From Sphingobacterium sp. UGAL515B_05 (GTDB lineage Bacteria > Bacteroidota > Bacteroidia > Sphingobacteriales > Sphingobacteriaceae), in assembly GCF_033097525.1 (NCBI RefSeq), contig NZ_CP109907.1:4154001-4218000 (forward strand): a stretch of 64,000 nucleotides of DNA. Reading direction: 5' to 3'. The notes under the pieces are model-generated. The model did not search any database. It worked only from the letters and a program-made list of their open reading frames with translations, and was not told where the DNA came from. A program made the translations under genes and the position numbers. Shown here one piece after another: positions 22,822 to 31,467 of the stretch; within the stretch, counting starts at the first letter, position 1; each line of letters opens with the position of its first letter.

Positions 22822-23585
22822 GAATAACATTTTTAGGAACCGGAACATCACAGGGGGTGCCTGTAATTGCATGCCAATGTCAGGTCTGTCAATCTGAAGA
22901 CAGACGTGATAAGAGATTACGTTCTTCTATTCTTATTGAATACAATCAACACACAATGGTTGTGGATACTGGCCCAGACTTTAGGTATCAGATGTTGCGC
23001 GAGAAAGTTATGCATTTGGATGCGGTGCTGATGACACATTCGCATAAAGACCATATTGCCGGTTTAGATGATGTAAGGGCATTTAATTATCAACAGCATA
23101 GCTCAATTTCTATTTACGGTACAGCTGCCCTCCATGAAGCGATCAGACGAGAATTTTATTATGCGTTTACTGACGTTAAATATCCCGGAGCTCCGAGCTT
23201 AGATTTGGAGGAGATAAAGGCCGGTGTACCCTTGTCTTTATTTGGAAAAGAAATTATGCCTATTGAGGTTCTCCATTATAAAATGCCAGTCTTGGGTTTT
23301 AGGATCGGCGATTTCGCCTACATTACTGATGCGAAATTTATCAGCGCAGAATCACGGAAATTATTGGAAGGAGTAAAGGTTCTTGTTGTAAATGCTTTGC
23401 AAAAGGAATCTCATATTTCACATCTAACATTGGACGAGGCGATTGAATTTGCCTATGATATTCATGCCGATAAAACCTATTTTACACATATAGGGCATCG
23501 AATGGGACTACATGAGGCTGTTTCCAGAGAATTGCCCGAAAATATGTTTCTAGCTTACGATAGATTACAGCTTCAAATTAGCTAA
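22818..23585 (+). CDS. MBL-fold metallohydrolase (PhnP-like)
   Basis: This 255-residue metallo-beta-lactamase-fold enzyme has the metal motif THSHKDHIAGLDD (HxHxDH), a second histidine cluster near HYKMPVLGF and a C-terminal HIGHRMG. The N-terminal CQCQVCQSEDRRDKRLRSS carries cysteines and the basic stretch typical of PhnP-like phosphodiesterases. It probably hydrolyses a cyclic or diester phosphate, but the substrate is not known. The TTG start overlaps the stop of the preceding gene (TTGA) and is supported by RITFLGTGTSQG, the usual N-terminus. Confidence 0.85.
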   Translation: MRITFLGTGTSQGVPVIACQCQVCQSEDRRDKRLRSSILIEYNQHTMVVDTGPDFRYQMLREKVMHLDAVLMTHSHKDHIAGLDDVRAFNYQQHSSISIYGTAALHEAIRREFYYAFTDVKYPGAPSLDLEEIKAGVPLSLFGKEIMPIEVLHYKMPVLGFRIGDFAYITDAKFISAESRKLLEGVKVLVVNALQKESHISHLTLDEAIEFAYDIHADKTYFTHIGHRMGLHEAVSRELPENMFLAYDRLQLQIS

Positions 23586-23664
23586 TCCATTTAAAATAAA
23601 ACTATAGTTCTTTTTTCGTTGTTATACCTGTAAAAAATAGATTTAGGTATTAAATTATAAAGAA

Positions 23665-23820
23665 ATGGGAAATTTACTGTATATCATCGCCGTTATCTTA
23701 GTGATCATTTGGGCGATAAGTTTTTTTGGAGGTTATGCGGCTGGCAATAACATTATCCACATCCTTTTAGTCATTGCAATTATTGTGGTTTTATTACGCG
23801 TTATTCGTGGCAATGCTTAA
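23665..23820 (+). CDS. lmo0937-family small membrane protein (51 aa)
   Basis: This 51-residue protein is almost entirely two hydrophobic helices (LLYIIAVILVIIWAISFFGG and IIHILLVIAIIVVLLRVI) joined by AAGNN. The pattern matches the lmo0937 family of tiny inner-membrane proteins, whose function is not established. It has its own ATG and is convergent with ispD, the two stop codons being 4 bp apart. Confidence 0.82.
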   Translation: MGNLLYIIAVILVIIWAISFFGGYAAGNNIIHILLVIAIIVVLLRVIRGNA

Positions 23821-23824
23821 CCCA

Positions 23825-24508
23825 TTAAATTAAATTCAGATAGAACTGGGCAATTTGTAGGTCTTGAGGGTAGGTGATTTTTATATTTCTGGGGTCACCT
23901 TCAACGATAGCGATACGCTTGCCCATTTTCTCTACCACCGAGGCATCATCTGTAAAAAGGGGATCTTCAGCTTGTTTATAGGACTTTAGAAGCAATTCTC
24001 CATGAAAAACCTGTGGAGTTTGTACTAACCAGGTATGATTTCTATCGACAGCAGAGTTGGTTGTGGTGTCTCCCATCCGAACTGATTCAATGCTCTTTTG
24101 TGCTAAGACAATTGCCTGATGGTCATACGCCCCCTGGAAGGCTTTTTTAATGAGAGCTTCAGTGATGATAGGCCGCGCTCCGTCGTGCACCGCAATATAG
24201 TCTTTTGGACCGATATCAAAATTTTGCTCAATGTAATCTATTCCGTTCCTTACACTTTCGAAGCGGGTTTGTCCGCCAAAGGCGATATGTATAGGGCGAT
24301 CAAACTGATGCTTCAAACACAATTCGGTCCAAAAACTTTCCATTGGCTCGCTGATGACCAGAATAACTTCCGAAATAGTTTCTGATTGGCAAAAACGATT
24401 AATTGTATGCATAACAATCGGCAGTCCATTTAAGTCAAGAAACTGCTTTGGAAGATCGCTATTCATTCTATTTCCGGTTCCGGCAGCAACGATAATTATA
24501 AAGTTCAT
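23825..24508 (-). CDS. ispD: 2-C-methyl-D-erythritol 4-phosphate cytidylyltransferase
   Basis: This 227-residue enzyme of the non-mevalonate isoprenoid pathway couples MEP to CTP. The N-terminal IIVAAGTGNRMNSDLPKQFL is the CTP-binding loop. IAVHDGARPIIT, QTPQVF and TDDASVVEKMG complete the family signatures. It lies downstream of queA on the same strand, after a terminator, so it probably has its own promoter. Confidence 0.94.
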   Translation of the reverse strand: MNFIIIVAAGTGNRMNSDLPKQFLDLNGLPIVMHTINRFCQSETISEVILVISEPMESFWTELCLKHQFDRPIHIAFGGQTRFESVRNGIDYIEQNFDIGPKDYIAVHDGARPIITEALIKKAFQGAYDHQAIVLAQKSIESVRMGDTTTNSAVDRNHTWLVQTPQVFHGELLLKSYKQAEDPLFTDDASVVEKMGKRIAIVEGDPRNIKITYPQDLQIAQFYLNLI

Positions 24509-24532
24509 GTTAGTATTGAAAGGTTATTATTT

Positions 24533-24569
24533 AAAAAACGTGGATAGTTTGAGGCTATCCACGTTTTTT
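24533..24569 (-). terminator. intrinsic terminator after queA
   Basis: A 15-bp perfect stem (24533-24547 with 24555-24569) has a 7-nt loop and flanking A/T tracts, directly downstream of the queA stop. Confidence 0.88.
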
Positions 24570-24592
24570 ATTTTATCTTTTAAGCCACGTTA

Positions 24593-25642
24593 TTAAACAA
24601 TTAACATGGCGTCACCGTAGCTGTAGAATCTGTATTTTTCTTTTACAGCAACTTCATAGGCATTCATTACATTTTCGTAGCCTGCAAACGCAGCAATCAT
24701 CACTAAAAGAGTGGATTCTGGCGTATGGAAGTTTGTAATCATCGAGTTTGCAATACTAAAATCGTAAGGAGGATAGATGAATTTACTTGTCCAGTCAGCT
24801 GCCGCTTTTAAGTGATGGTCTGCAGAAACAGAAGATTCTATTGCGCGCATAGAAGTCGTTCCTACAGCACACACACGACGTTTGTTGTCGATAGCTTTAT
24901 TGACAATGCGTGCAGCTTCGTCGGTAATGATGAACTGTTCGGAATCCATTTTATGTTTGGTTAAATCTTCCACTTCAACAGTACGGAAAGTTCCAAGACC
25001 AACGTGAAGGGTCACCTCTGCAAAATCAACGCCTTTTAGTTCCAGGCGTTTCATTAACTCTCTTGAGAAGTGAAGTCCTGCTGTAGGCGCTGCAACAGCA
25101 CCTTCATTCTTTGCGTAAATAGTTTGGTAACGGAATTTGTCTTCCGGTGTAGCTTTACGTTTGATATATTTAGGAAGTGGAGTTTCACCTAAGATTTCAA
25201 TATTACGGCGGAACTCTTCGTCGGTACCCTCAAATAAAAATCTAATTGTACGGCCACGCGAAGTTGTATTGTCAACCACTTCGGCAACCAATAAGTCATC
25301 ATCACCGAAATATAACTTGTTGCCCACACGGATTTTACGTGCAGGGTCTACCAATACATCCCAAAGACGAAGTTCATTGTTCAATTCACGCAACAAGAAA
25401 ACTTCAATCGTAGCTCCAGTTTTTTCTTTATTACCGTAAAGGCGTGCTGGAAAAACTTTAGTATTGTTTAAGATCATGACATCTTTGTCATCGAAATAAT
25501 CCAATACATCTTTGAAAATTTTGTGTTCAATTTTACCAGTATCTTTATGTAGGACCATCAAGCGCGATTCGTCACGATTTTCAGAGGGTTCAGAAGCAAG
25601 TAATGATTCTGGTAAGTTGAATTTAAATTGAGATAACTTCAT
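24593..25642 (-). CDS. queA: S-adenosylmethionine:tRNA ribosyltransferase-isomerase
   Basis: This 349-residue enzyme adds the cyclopentenediol ring precursor to 7-aminomethyl-deazaguanine in tRNA during queuosine synthesis. Family signatures are LPESLLASEPSENRDESRL at the N-terminus, MILNNTKVFPARL, AAPTAGLHFS, LHVGLGTFRTVEVE, and FHTPESTLLVMIAAF. It is full length. The queuosine pathway is also represented by queE at 34635. A -7 box lies about 75 bp upstream. Confidence 0.95.
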   Translation of the reverse strand: MKLSQFKFNLPESLLASEPSENRDESRLMVLHKDTGKIEHKIFKDVLDYFDDKDVMILNNTKVFPARLYGNKEKTGATIEVFLLRELNNELRLWDVLVDPARKIRVGNKLYFGDDDLLVAEVVDNTTSRGRTIRFLFEGTDEEFRRNIEILGETPLPKYIKRKATPEDKFRYQTIYAKNEGAVAAPTAGLHFSRELMKRLELKGVDFAEVTLHVGLGTFRTVEVEDLTKHKMDSEQFIITDEAARIVNKAIDNKRRVCAVGTTSMRAIESSVSADHHLKAAADWTSKFIYPPYDFSIANSMITNFHTPESTLLVMIAAFAGYENVMNAYEVAVKEKYRFYSYGDAMLIV

Positions 25643-25717
25643 CTTTAATAATATATATATTAATGTCTGCCTTTCAGTGCATTACAGTGCACCAAATACT
25701 AGGTTGCAAAAAGCATA

Positions 25718-25725
25718 CAAAGTTA
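25718..25725 (-). promoter_or_regulatory. -7 box (TAACTTTG) of queA
   Basis: It matches TAnnTTTG on the minus strand about 75 bp before the queA ATG. No clear TTG was found at -33. Confidence 0.4.
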
Positions 25726-25826
25726 TAACTTTTTCGGGTATAGAAAGGGCATATTTCTAATTTATGTATATATTTTTGACGATTTTGACATTAAATCAAA
25801 ACTATATTGTATTTTAGAATACAATT

Positions 25827-27071
25827 ATGCTATTCTTTAGATTGATATTGGAGAGTTGTCAGTTTGCATTTTCGGCATTAAAAGACAATCGTACACGCAC
25901 CCTACTGTCGCTGTTAGGTGTAACTATCGGTATTTTTACGATTATTGGTGTTTTTTCTGCAGTAGATACTCTTCGGAATAACATCGAGGAGTCGGTAAAG
26001 AAAATAGGTAGCAAAACACTTTATATAGAAAAATGGCCCTGGGATGGCGGACCAAATTTCCCTTGGTGGAAATACTTGAATAGACCCGAACCCACATACA
26101 ATAATTATCTGGACTTAAGAAGTCGAATGACGACGGCCGAGTATATGGCGTACATGATCAATATCGGTAATACGACTATAAAATATAAAAATAATTCGGC
26201 CGAAGGTTCATCGGTCAATGCAGCCACCTTTGAGAACCTGTACATTCAAAATTTAAATATTGTGGATGGTCGTTACTTTGCTGAAAGTGAGTCGAGAGGT
26301 GGTGCGCTTGTAACGGTACTGGGCGCAAATATTGCAGAAGGGCTTTTTCCGAATGAGGAACCCGTTGGCAAATATATCAATATGTTAGGCCGAAAAATAC
26401 AGGTTATCGGTGTATTAAAGAAAGAAGGAAATGGAGTATTGATCAATACTTCACCCGATGATACCGCCTTTATTCCGTTTGAGCTTGCAAGAAATTTGGT
26501 CAACTATGATAATTTCTCCCCAAGCATAGCGATGGTTATTAAGTCGAACTATACGCTTGGCGAGGCGGAAAGCGAAGCGAAGACACTCATGCGTTCGATT
26601 CGTCGTATAGCGCCACAGCGGGAGGAAAACTTTTCCATTAATCAGACAACAATGATTACAGGTGCACTGGATCAGCTTTTTGGAATAATTAATCTTGCAG
26701 GTTTTTCGATCGGTATTTTTTCGATCTTAGTAGGTGGCTTTGGTATTGCCAATATCATGTTTGTCAGTGTCAAAGAGCGTACGCATATCATCGGAATCCA
26801 GAAAGCGCTGGGGGCTAAAAATTTCTTTATTCTTTCGCAATTTTTAGTCGAGTCTATCGTACTATGTTTGTTGGGAGGAGGAATAGGCCTCGTTGTTGTT
26901 TATTTTTTGGCGTTTCTAGTGCAAGCTGCGACTGGCGTTGCTATTGTCGTAAGTTTGAAAATGGTTATGCTTACCGTTTCGCTTTCGACGTTTATTGGTC
27001 TCATATCAGGTATTGTTCCGGCGCTAATGGCTTCTCGATTGGATCCGGTAGAAGCGATCCGGAGTAAATAG
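25827..27071 (+). CDS. MacB/FtsX-type ABC transporter permease
   Basis: This 414-residue protein has an N-terminal membrane helix after LKDNRTRTLLSLLGVTIGIF. A periplasmic MacB core-like domain follows to about residue 285. Three C-terminal helices (FSIGIFSILVGGFGIANIM, FLVESIVLCLLGGGIGLVV and the last hydrophobic segment) precede ASRLDPVEAIRS. The topology is that of MacB-like exporters and mechanotransmission systems. No ATPase gene is adjacent, so the partner ATPase must be encoded elsewhere. The substrate is unknown. Confidence 0.88.
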   Translation: MLFFRLILESCQFAFSALKDNRTRTLLSLLGVTIGIFTIIGVFSAVDTLRNNIEESVKKIGSKTLYIEKWPWDGGPNFPWWKYLNRPEPTYNNYLDLRSRMTTAEYMAYMINIGNTTIKYKNNSAEGSSVNAATFENLYIQNLNIVDGRYFAESESRGGALVTVLGANIAEGLFPNEEPVGKYINMLGRKIQVIGVLKKEGNGVLINTSPDDTAFIPFELARNLVNYDNFSPSIAMVIKSNYTLGEAESEAKTLMRSIRRIAPQREENFSINQTTMITGALDQLFGIINLAGFSIGIFSILVGGFGIANIMFVSVKERTHIIGIQKALGAKNFFILSQFLVESIVLCLLGGGIGLVVVYFLAFLVQAATGVAIVVSLKMVMLTVSLSTFIGLISGIVPALMASRLDPVEAIRSK

Positions 27072-27079
27072 AAAGCGAT

Positions 27080-27721
27080 ATGTTTAAAAAAGCGCAATTT
27101 TCGATATTACAAGGATTTTGGCTTTTAATTTTTGCCTATAGCTGTATGCTGATGGCAGAAATTACACTTCGCTATCGTGGTTTCTCACTCGATGCCAATT
27201 TCCTGATGATTAAGCAAACAGAAATTGAAGAACTTTGGTGGTATCGCTACGTGTTTTATGTCCATGTCTGCACCGCTATCTTTGCCTTGCCTGCAGGCTT
27301 TACCCAGTTTAATACTAATCTCTTGAATAAATATCCGCGAGTCCATCGAAGTATCGGGTATTTGTATGTATTTGCCATTTTGGTTTTTGCAGCTCCTTCA
27401 GGTTTGCTTATTGGATCCGTGGCAAATGGCGGGTTAACCTCCATTATTGCCTTTGAATTATTGGGGCTTGGATGGTTCTATTTCACCTGGCGGGCAGTTC
27501 GTTTGGCGAGCCAGCGAAAATTTGATAAACACCGTGATTTTATGATCCGTAGTTTTGCCCTAACCTGTTCTGCGTTGACCTTGCGTTTTTGGAAGCTCGC
27601 TTTAGTATACCTGTTTCAGCCCAATCCAATGGATCTCTATCAAATTATTGCCTGGTTGGGATGGATCCCTAATTTGTTGTTGGCGGAATTTATTATTTAT
27701 CAAAAAAATCATAAATTATGA
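27080..27721 (+). CDS. DUF2306 family membrane protein
   Basis: This 213-residue integral membrane protein has about six hydrophobic segments. The blocks VHVCTAIFALPAGFTQF, VHRSIGYLYVFAILV and KHRDFMIRSFALTCSALTLR contain conserved histidines reminiscent of haem or metal ligands in the DUF2306 family. The function is unknown. It starts 8 bp after the permease and overlaps the next gene by 4 bp (ATGA), indicating one operon of permease, DUF2306 and YARHG lipoprotein. Confidence 0.8.
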   Translation: MFKKAQFSILQGFWLLIFAYSCMLMAEITLRYRGFSLDANFLMIKQTEIEELWWYRYVFYVHVCTAIFALPAGFTQFNTNLLNKYPRVHRSIGYLYVFAILVFAAPSGLLIGSVANGGLTSIIAFELLGLGWFYFTWRAVRLASQRKFDKHRDFMIRSFALTCSALTLRFWKLALVYLFQPNPMDLYQIIAWLGWIPNLLLAEFIIYQKNHKL

Positions 27722-28632
27722 AGAAGAACCTTTGTTTAATGTTAATGCTTGGAGCAATCCTTGGTTGCAAGGACGGGAAAAGCAAAAAGAATGAAGCCAC
27801 CGAAACAAAAGATACTGTTGTGGCCGAAGCTGAGGCACATCAGGAACTTTATGGTAACTGGGTCGGCGAATTTGTTGTGGATGAAAACACCTTGGAAGAA
27901 GGAGAAGGGCTGCCCACGACAGATTATTCTCCGAAGATAAATTTGACCATAAAAAAAATTACGGATAAGGGTAATATCTTCGGACAGAATGTTGTCAAAG
28001 GAAATCTGCGTTCTTTTGTGGGTAAGCTGGAGGAAAATGGTGCCGATATCCGGTTATTATTGGATGAGCCCGGTGACAAAAAATCTGACGGGCGTTTTGA
28101 AATTAAGCTTAATCACGATACCTTAATAGGCAATTGGACCGCATATGACCAAGGAGTAAAGATCAAAAAGCGAAGCTTTAAATTGTTGAAAAAGCAGTTC
28201 GCCTATAATCCAAATCTGATGCTAAAAAATCAGGATGGAGAAGACGGAACTTTGGTCGACTGGATTAACGAAAAAAGAAAGGAGGAGACTGATGTGGATG
28301 GAGATTCAACTTATACTTACATTATTCAATACTATCGATCGGCGTCCCCTGCGGTCTTTACTGTAAATGCATCTAAACAAAAGTTGACGGAGAAAGACCT
28401 GAAAAACCTCAAGAAATTAGATCTGGAGATCATTCGGAATACGATTTTTGCCCGACATGGCTATGCGTTTACCAAACCTAGCATTCGTCAGTTTTTTGAG
28501 CCTGTAGATTGGTATGTGCCTATTTCAAAAGATGTGACTGCTGACTTAAGTCCCTTAGAAAAAGATAATATAGCTTTGCTGACTAGATTTGAAAAATATG
28601 CAACGGATAATTATGACACCTTCGGAAGGTAA
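27718..28632 (+). CDS. YARHG-domain lipoprotein
   Basis: This 304-residue protein has a lipoprotein signal ending in LGAILGCKDGK (Cys at about residue 17), then a lysine/glutamate-rich linker. The C-terminal YARHG domain (LEIIRNTIFARHGYAF, residues about 236-251) is followed by FEPVDWYVP and SPLEKDNIALL. YARHG domains occur in extracellular proteins, with a proposed peptidoglycan-related role that is not proven. The protein probably sits in the outer or inner membrane facing the periplasm. It is last in the operon, before a strong terminator. Confidence 0.85.
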   Translation: MKKNLCLMLMLGAILGCKDGKSKKNEATETKDTVVAEAEAHQELYGNWVGEFVVDENTLEEGEGLPTTDYSPKINLTIKKITDKGNIFGQNVVKGNLRSFVGKLEENGADIRLLLDEPGDKKSDGRFEIKLNHDTLIGNWTAYDQGVKIKKRSFKLLKKQFAYNPNLMLKNQDGEDGTLVDWINEKRKEETDVDGDSTYTYIIQYYRSASPAVFTVNASKQKLTEKDLKNLKKLDLEIIRNTIFARHGYAFTKPSIRQFFEPVDWYVPISKDVTADLSPLEKDNIALLTRFEKYATDNYDTFGR

Positions 28633-28670
28633 TGCAGTCAACATTAGTCATGAATATTCGAAAGATCAGT

Positions 28671-28711
28671 ATCACAAAAAAGGCTTTACATCGTAAAGCC
28701 TTTTTTGTGAT
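28671..28711. terminator. bidirectional intrinsic terminator
   Basis: An 18-bp stem (28671-28688 with 28694-28711) has a 5-nt loop and internal A6/T6 tracts, between the convergent YARHG lipoprotein and hisD genes. Confidence 0.92.
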
Positions 28712-28727
28712 ATCAAGAGTTTCTATT

Positions 28728-30017
28728 TTATCCTTTCTTCCGAATAGAAATTGCATTTTTATGCGCTTGCAGGCCCTCGAGTTCAGCGAGTATTTCAACT
28801 ACCGACCCGATTTGTTGAAGTCCGGTTTCGCTTATATGCTGAAAAGTAACTTTTTTCACAAAAGAATCTACCGATACGCCGGAGTAGGAGCGTGCATATC
28901 CCGATGTAGGAAGCGTGTGATTTGTACCTGAGGCATAATCTCCTGCGCTTTCAGGGGTTAAGTGACCTAAGAAAACCGAACCAGCGTTACTGATATAGCG
29001 TGTTAGGGACTCCCATTGGTCGGTCTCCAAAATAAGGTGTTCCGGTGCATAGTCATTTGAAAACTGTAAGGCCTCCTGAAGATTTTCAACAGTTATTGCG
29101 TAGGAATTTTCAATCGCTTTTGCAGCAAGTTCCTTGCGCGGTAAAACCGCTAATTGGGCTACCAACGCTGTATTGACGGCATCAACTATAGTGGTGGAAG
29201 TTGCAACCAGGACAGCTTGACTGTCGGCTCCGTGTTCGGCCTGTGCCAAAAGATCTGCGGCGACAAATGCTGGATTAGCCGACTCATCAGCGATGACCAG
29301 TACTTCCGATGGCCCGGCCGGCATGTCAATGCTAACATTTGCAAGACCTTGTATAATGGATTTTGCTTTGGTCACAAACTGATTGCCTGGGCCAAATATC
29401 TTATCGACTTTTGGTATAGTTTCTGTCCCAAAACCCATAGCAGCAACGGCTTGAGCGCCTCCAACGAGGTATATTCTGTTTATTTTAAGTAATTTCAAAC
29501 AAAAAGCAACGAAGCCATTGATTTTCCCATTGGATTGTGGAGGAGAACAAACGACAATCTCTTTACATCCAGCTATTCTCGCAGGAATACCGAGCATTAA
29601 AAGTGTGCTAGGTAACACCGCTGATCCCCCTGGGATATAAAGGCCAACTTTTTCAATAGGGCGAACCTCGCGCCAGCATTTTACGCCGGGCATCGTTTCA
29701 ACAGTGCGCTCCCTTTTTAATTGTGTACTATGGAATTTATGTATATTTTGAAACGCGATTTCCAAAGCTCTTTGTTGATCGCGGTCGATGGTAGATGCCA
29801 GTGCGTCGATATCTTCCTCGTCTAAATATAATCTGTCAAGTTCAACTTTATCAAATTTGGCCGCATATTCGCGTAATACGATATCACCTTGGTGGCGTAC
29901 TTGTTGGATAATTTCCTGGACAACCTCTTGTATTGCATTGTTTGGATCCGTATTCCTAGCAACCAGTTGCTGGATTTCGGTTTTTCCTAACGTTTTGTAA
30001 TCATATTTTTTTAACAT
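28728..30017 (-). CDS. hisD: histidinol dehydrogenase
   Basis: This 429-residue NAD- and zinc-dependent enzyme performs the last two oxidations of histidine synthesis. Signatures include GGSAVLPSTLLMLGIPARIAG, FGPGNQFVTKAKSIIQG, DMPAGPSEVLVIADE, AEHGADSQAVLV, and the zinc-site region APEHLILETD and GDYASGTNHTLPTSG. It follows hisG by 21 bp on the same strand. Transcription appears to stop just after it, so hisG-hisD form a two-gene operon here and hisC/hisB lie elsewhere. Confidence 0.95.
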   Translation of the reverse strand: MLKKYDYKTLGKTEIQQLVARNTDPNNAIQEVVQEIIQQVRHQGDIVLREYAAKFDKVELDRLYLDEEDIDALASTIDRDQQRALEIAFQNIHKFHSTQLKRERTVETMPGVKCWREVRPIEKVGLYIPGGSAVLPSTLLMLGIPARIAGCKEIVVCSPPQSNGKINGFVAFCLKLLKINRIYLVGGAQAVAAMGFGTETIPKVDKIFGPGNQFVTKAKSIIQGLANVSIDMPAGPSEVLVIADESANPAFVAADLLAQAEHGADSQAVLVATSTTIVDAVNTALVAQLAVLPRKELAAKAIENSYAITVENLQEALQFSNDYAPEHLILETDQWESLTRYISNAGSVFLGHLTPESAGDYASGTNHTLPTSGYARSYSGVSVDSFVKKVTFQHISETGLQQIGSVVEILAELEGLQAHKNAISIRKKG

Positions 30018-30038
30018 GGTTGTATACGTGCATCAAGT

Positions 30039-30890
30039 TTAAAGAATGATTTTTTCAATGGGCATCACAACGATACCTTGGGCACCTTCAGCTTTTAACT
30101 TATTGATCTTATCCCAAAAGTCATCTTCCGTGATAACGGTGTGTACGGCTACCCAACCTTCTTCTGCCAATGGAACAACCGTAGGGCTCTTAACACCGTG
30201 CAATAAAGAAGTGATGGCTGGCAAATTTTTCTTTTCGACATTCAATACCACATATTTCGTTTCTTTTGCTAAAAGAACAGATTCAATACGTTGTACTAAC
30301 TCAGCCAAAACCTCATTGCCTTCTAATCCCTTTCTTCCCACCAAGATGGCTTCTGAATTTTTGACATCAGCAAAGGGTTTCAAACCGTTGCTTTTTAGTG
30401 TTCCTCCGGTAGATACGATATCGCAGATCGCATCACTAAGACCCAAGCCAGGTGAAATCTCAACTGAGCCGGATATCAAACGGATGTCTGCATTAATCTT
30501 ATACTCGTCTAGAAAATTCTTTAGTATATTTGGATAAGAGGTTGCGATTGCTTTGCCGTTAAGGTCTTTAATGTCTTGGATGGTGCTATCTTTGGGAATA
30601 GCCAGTTTCAAAGTACATTTTCCAAAACCAAGCCGTTTGATGTATTCTACTTTGGATTCGGTCTCATCGATGATGTTTTCACCGACGATGCCCAGGTCGG
30701 CTATGCCTTGTTCCACATATCCCGGAATATCATCATCTCTCAGAAATAATATTTCCAGTGGGAAATTCCCAACAGTTGTGATTAAAGAGCTTTTGTAGTT
30801 CTCGAAGTCTAATCCACAATTTTTCAGTAATTGAACAGATTTTTCGTTTAACCTACCCGATTTTTGGATAGCAATTTTAAGATTTTTCAA
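30039..30890 (-). CDS. hisG: ATP phosphoribosyltransferase, long form
   Basis: This 283-residue enzyme catalyses the first step of histidine synthesis and is the feedback-regulated one. The N-terminal catalytic part has LKIAIQKSGRLNEKS and GIADLGIVGENI. The PRPP-binding block is ISGSVEISPGLGLSDAICDIVSTGGTLK in two segments. The C-terminal HisG_C domain, which binds histidine, ends at GIVVMPIEKIIL, so no HisZ is needed. The start is a TTG immediately before the conserved KNLKIAIQKSGRL, with no ATG nearby. It is preceded by the leader peptide at 30968-31033. Confidence 0.95.
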   Translation of the reverse strand: MKNLKIAIQKSGRLNEKSVQLLKNCGLDFENYKSSLITTVGNFPLEILFLRDDDIPGYVEQGIADLGIVGENIIDETESKVEYIKRLGFGKCTLKLAIPKDSTIQDIKDLNGKAIATSYPNILKNFLDEYKINADIRLISGSVEISPGLGLSDAICDIVSTGGTLKSNGLKPFADVKNSEAILVGRKGLEGNEVLAELVQRIESVLLAKETKYVVLNVEKKNLPAITSLLHGVKSPTVVPLAEEGWVAVHTVITEDDFWDKINKLKAEGAQGIVVMPIEKIIL

Positions 30891-30967
30891 CGCTTTATAA
30901 ATGTTAGCAGTAAATTATTAATAATAAGAAATCAAACAAGAGGGAAGGTATTCTACGTAAGAACACA

Positions 30968-31033
30968 TTAAATTAACATATCGCCACAATGGCGATGATG
31001 CAAATGAAAATGATGTACGTAAGTATAAACCAT
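30968..31033 (-). CDS. hisL: histidine operon leader peptide
   Basis: This 21-codon ORF lies between the his promoter and hisG. Residues 7-15 read HHFHLHHRH, so six of nine consecutive codons are His, the hallmark of a his attenuator leader. A GC-rich hairpin (ATCGCCA, 3-nt loop, TGGCGAT; 30979-30995) overlaps the His-Arg-His codons and the end of the frame, followed by an AT-rich stretch. A ribosome stalled at His codons would cover the 5' arm and prevent the hairpin. The 77-nt distance to hisG and the promoter just upstream fit attenuation. The mechanism is inferred; the ORF and His content are seen directly. Confidence 0.85.
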   Translation of the reverse strand: MVYTYVHHFHLHHRHCGDMLI

Positions 31034-31054
31034 GTTTGTATTAATAACTGCAAG

Positions 31055-31085
31055 CAAATGTATAGTAAATTAATGGGAAATGCAA
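31055..31085 (-). promoter_or_regulatory. his operon promoter (TTG, 20 nt, TACATTTG)
   Basis: On the minus strand a TTG (31083-31085) and a TACATTTG box (31055-31062) are 20 nt apart, matching the Bacteroidota consensus. Transcription would start about 15-20 nt before the leader-peptide ATG. Confidence 0.72.
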
Positions 31086-31467
31086 GACTATCATTTTAAA
31101 ATTCTTATCCTAATGGACTTGTTGTTGAAATGAATTCAATTTTCTTGAAAAAAATGTGAAAACAATGCTGTTGATTGGAGGAATATACCATAATTTAGAA
31201 AAAGGTAATGCTGATTTCCTATCCTATAGTAAGCTTTTTGAATCAGGCCAATAGCAAGTTGGGAGATCTTGTCCAATCGAAACGCTTTTTATAGGCTGAC
31301 AACTCACATAAATTTTCTTATTTTTAGGAATTGGGGGGGACATACCAAATTAGCAGCGAATAAGAGTTACAGTGGTAGGAAGTATAAGTTGTTGTTTAAT
31401 AATAGGAGGAATGTGTTTATTGATACATGTTTCAAAGAGATTGTAAATTAGATAGATTATTTGTTTG
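31086..31467. other. intergenic region between the his promoter and the PAP2 gene
   Basis: About 380 bp between divergent genes. No further gene, RNA or strong hairpin was recognised. ORFs here lack coding features. Confidence 0.5.

Noticed and set aside
30046..30537. 163-codon ORF antisense to hisG
   Set aside because: Shadow frame; hisG has all its family motifs on the other strand.
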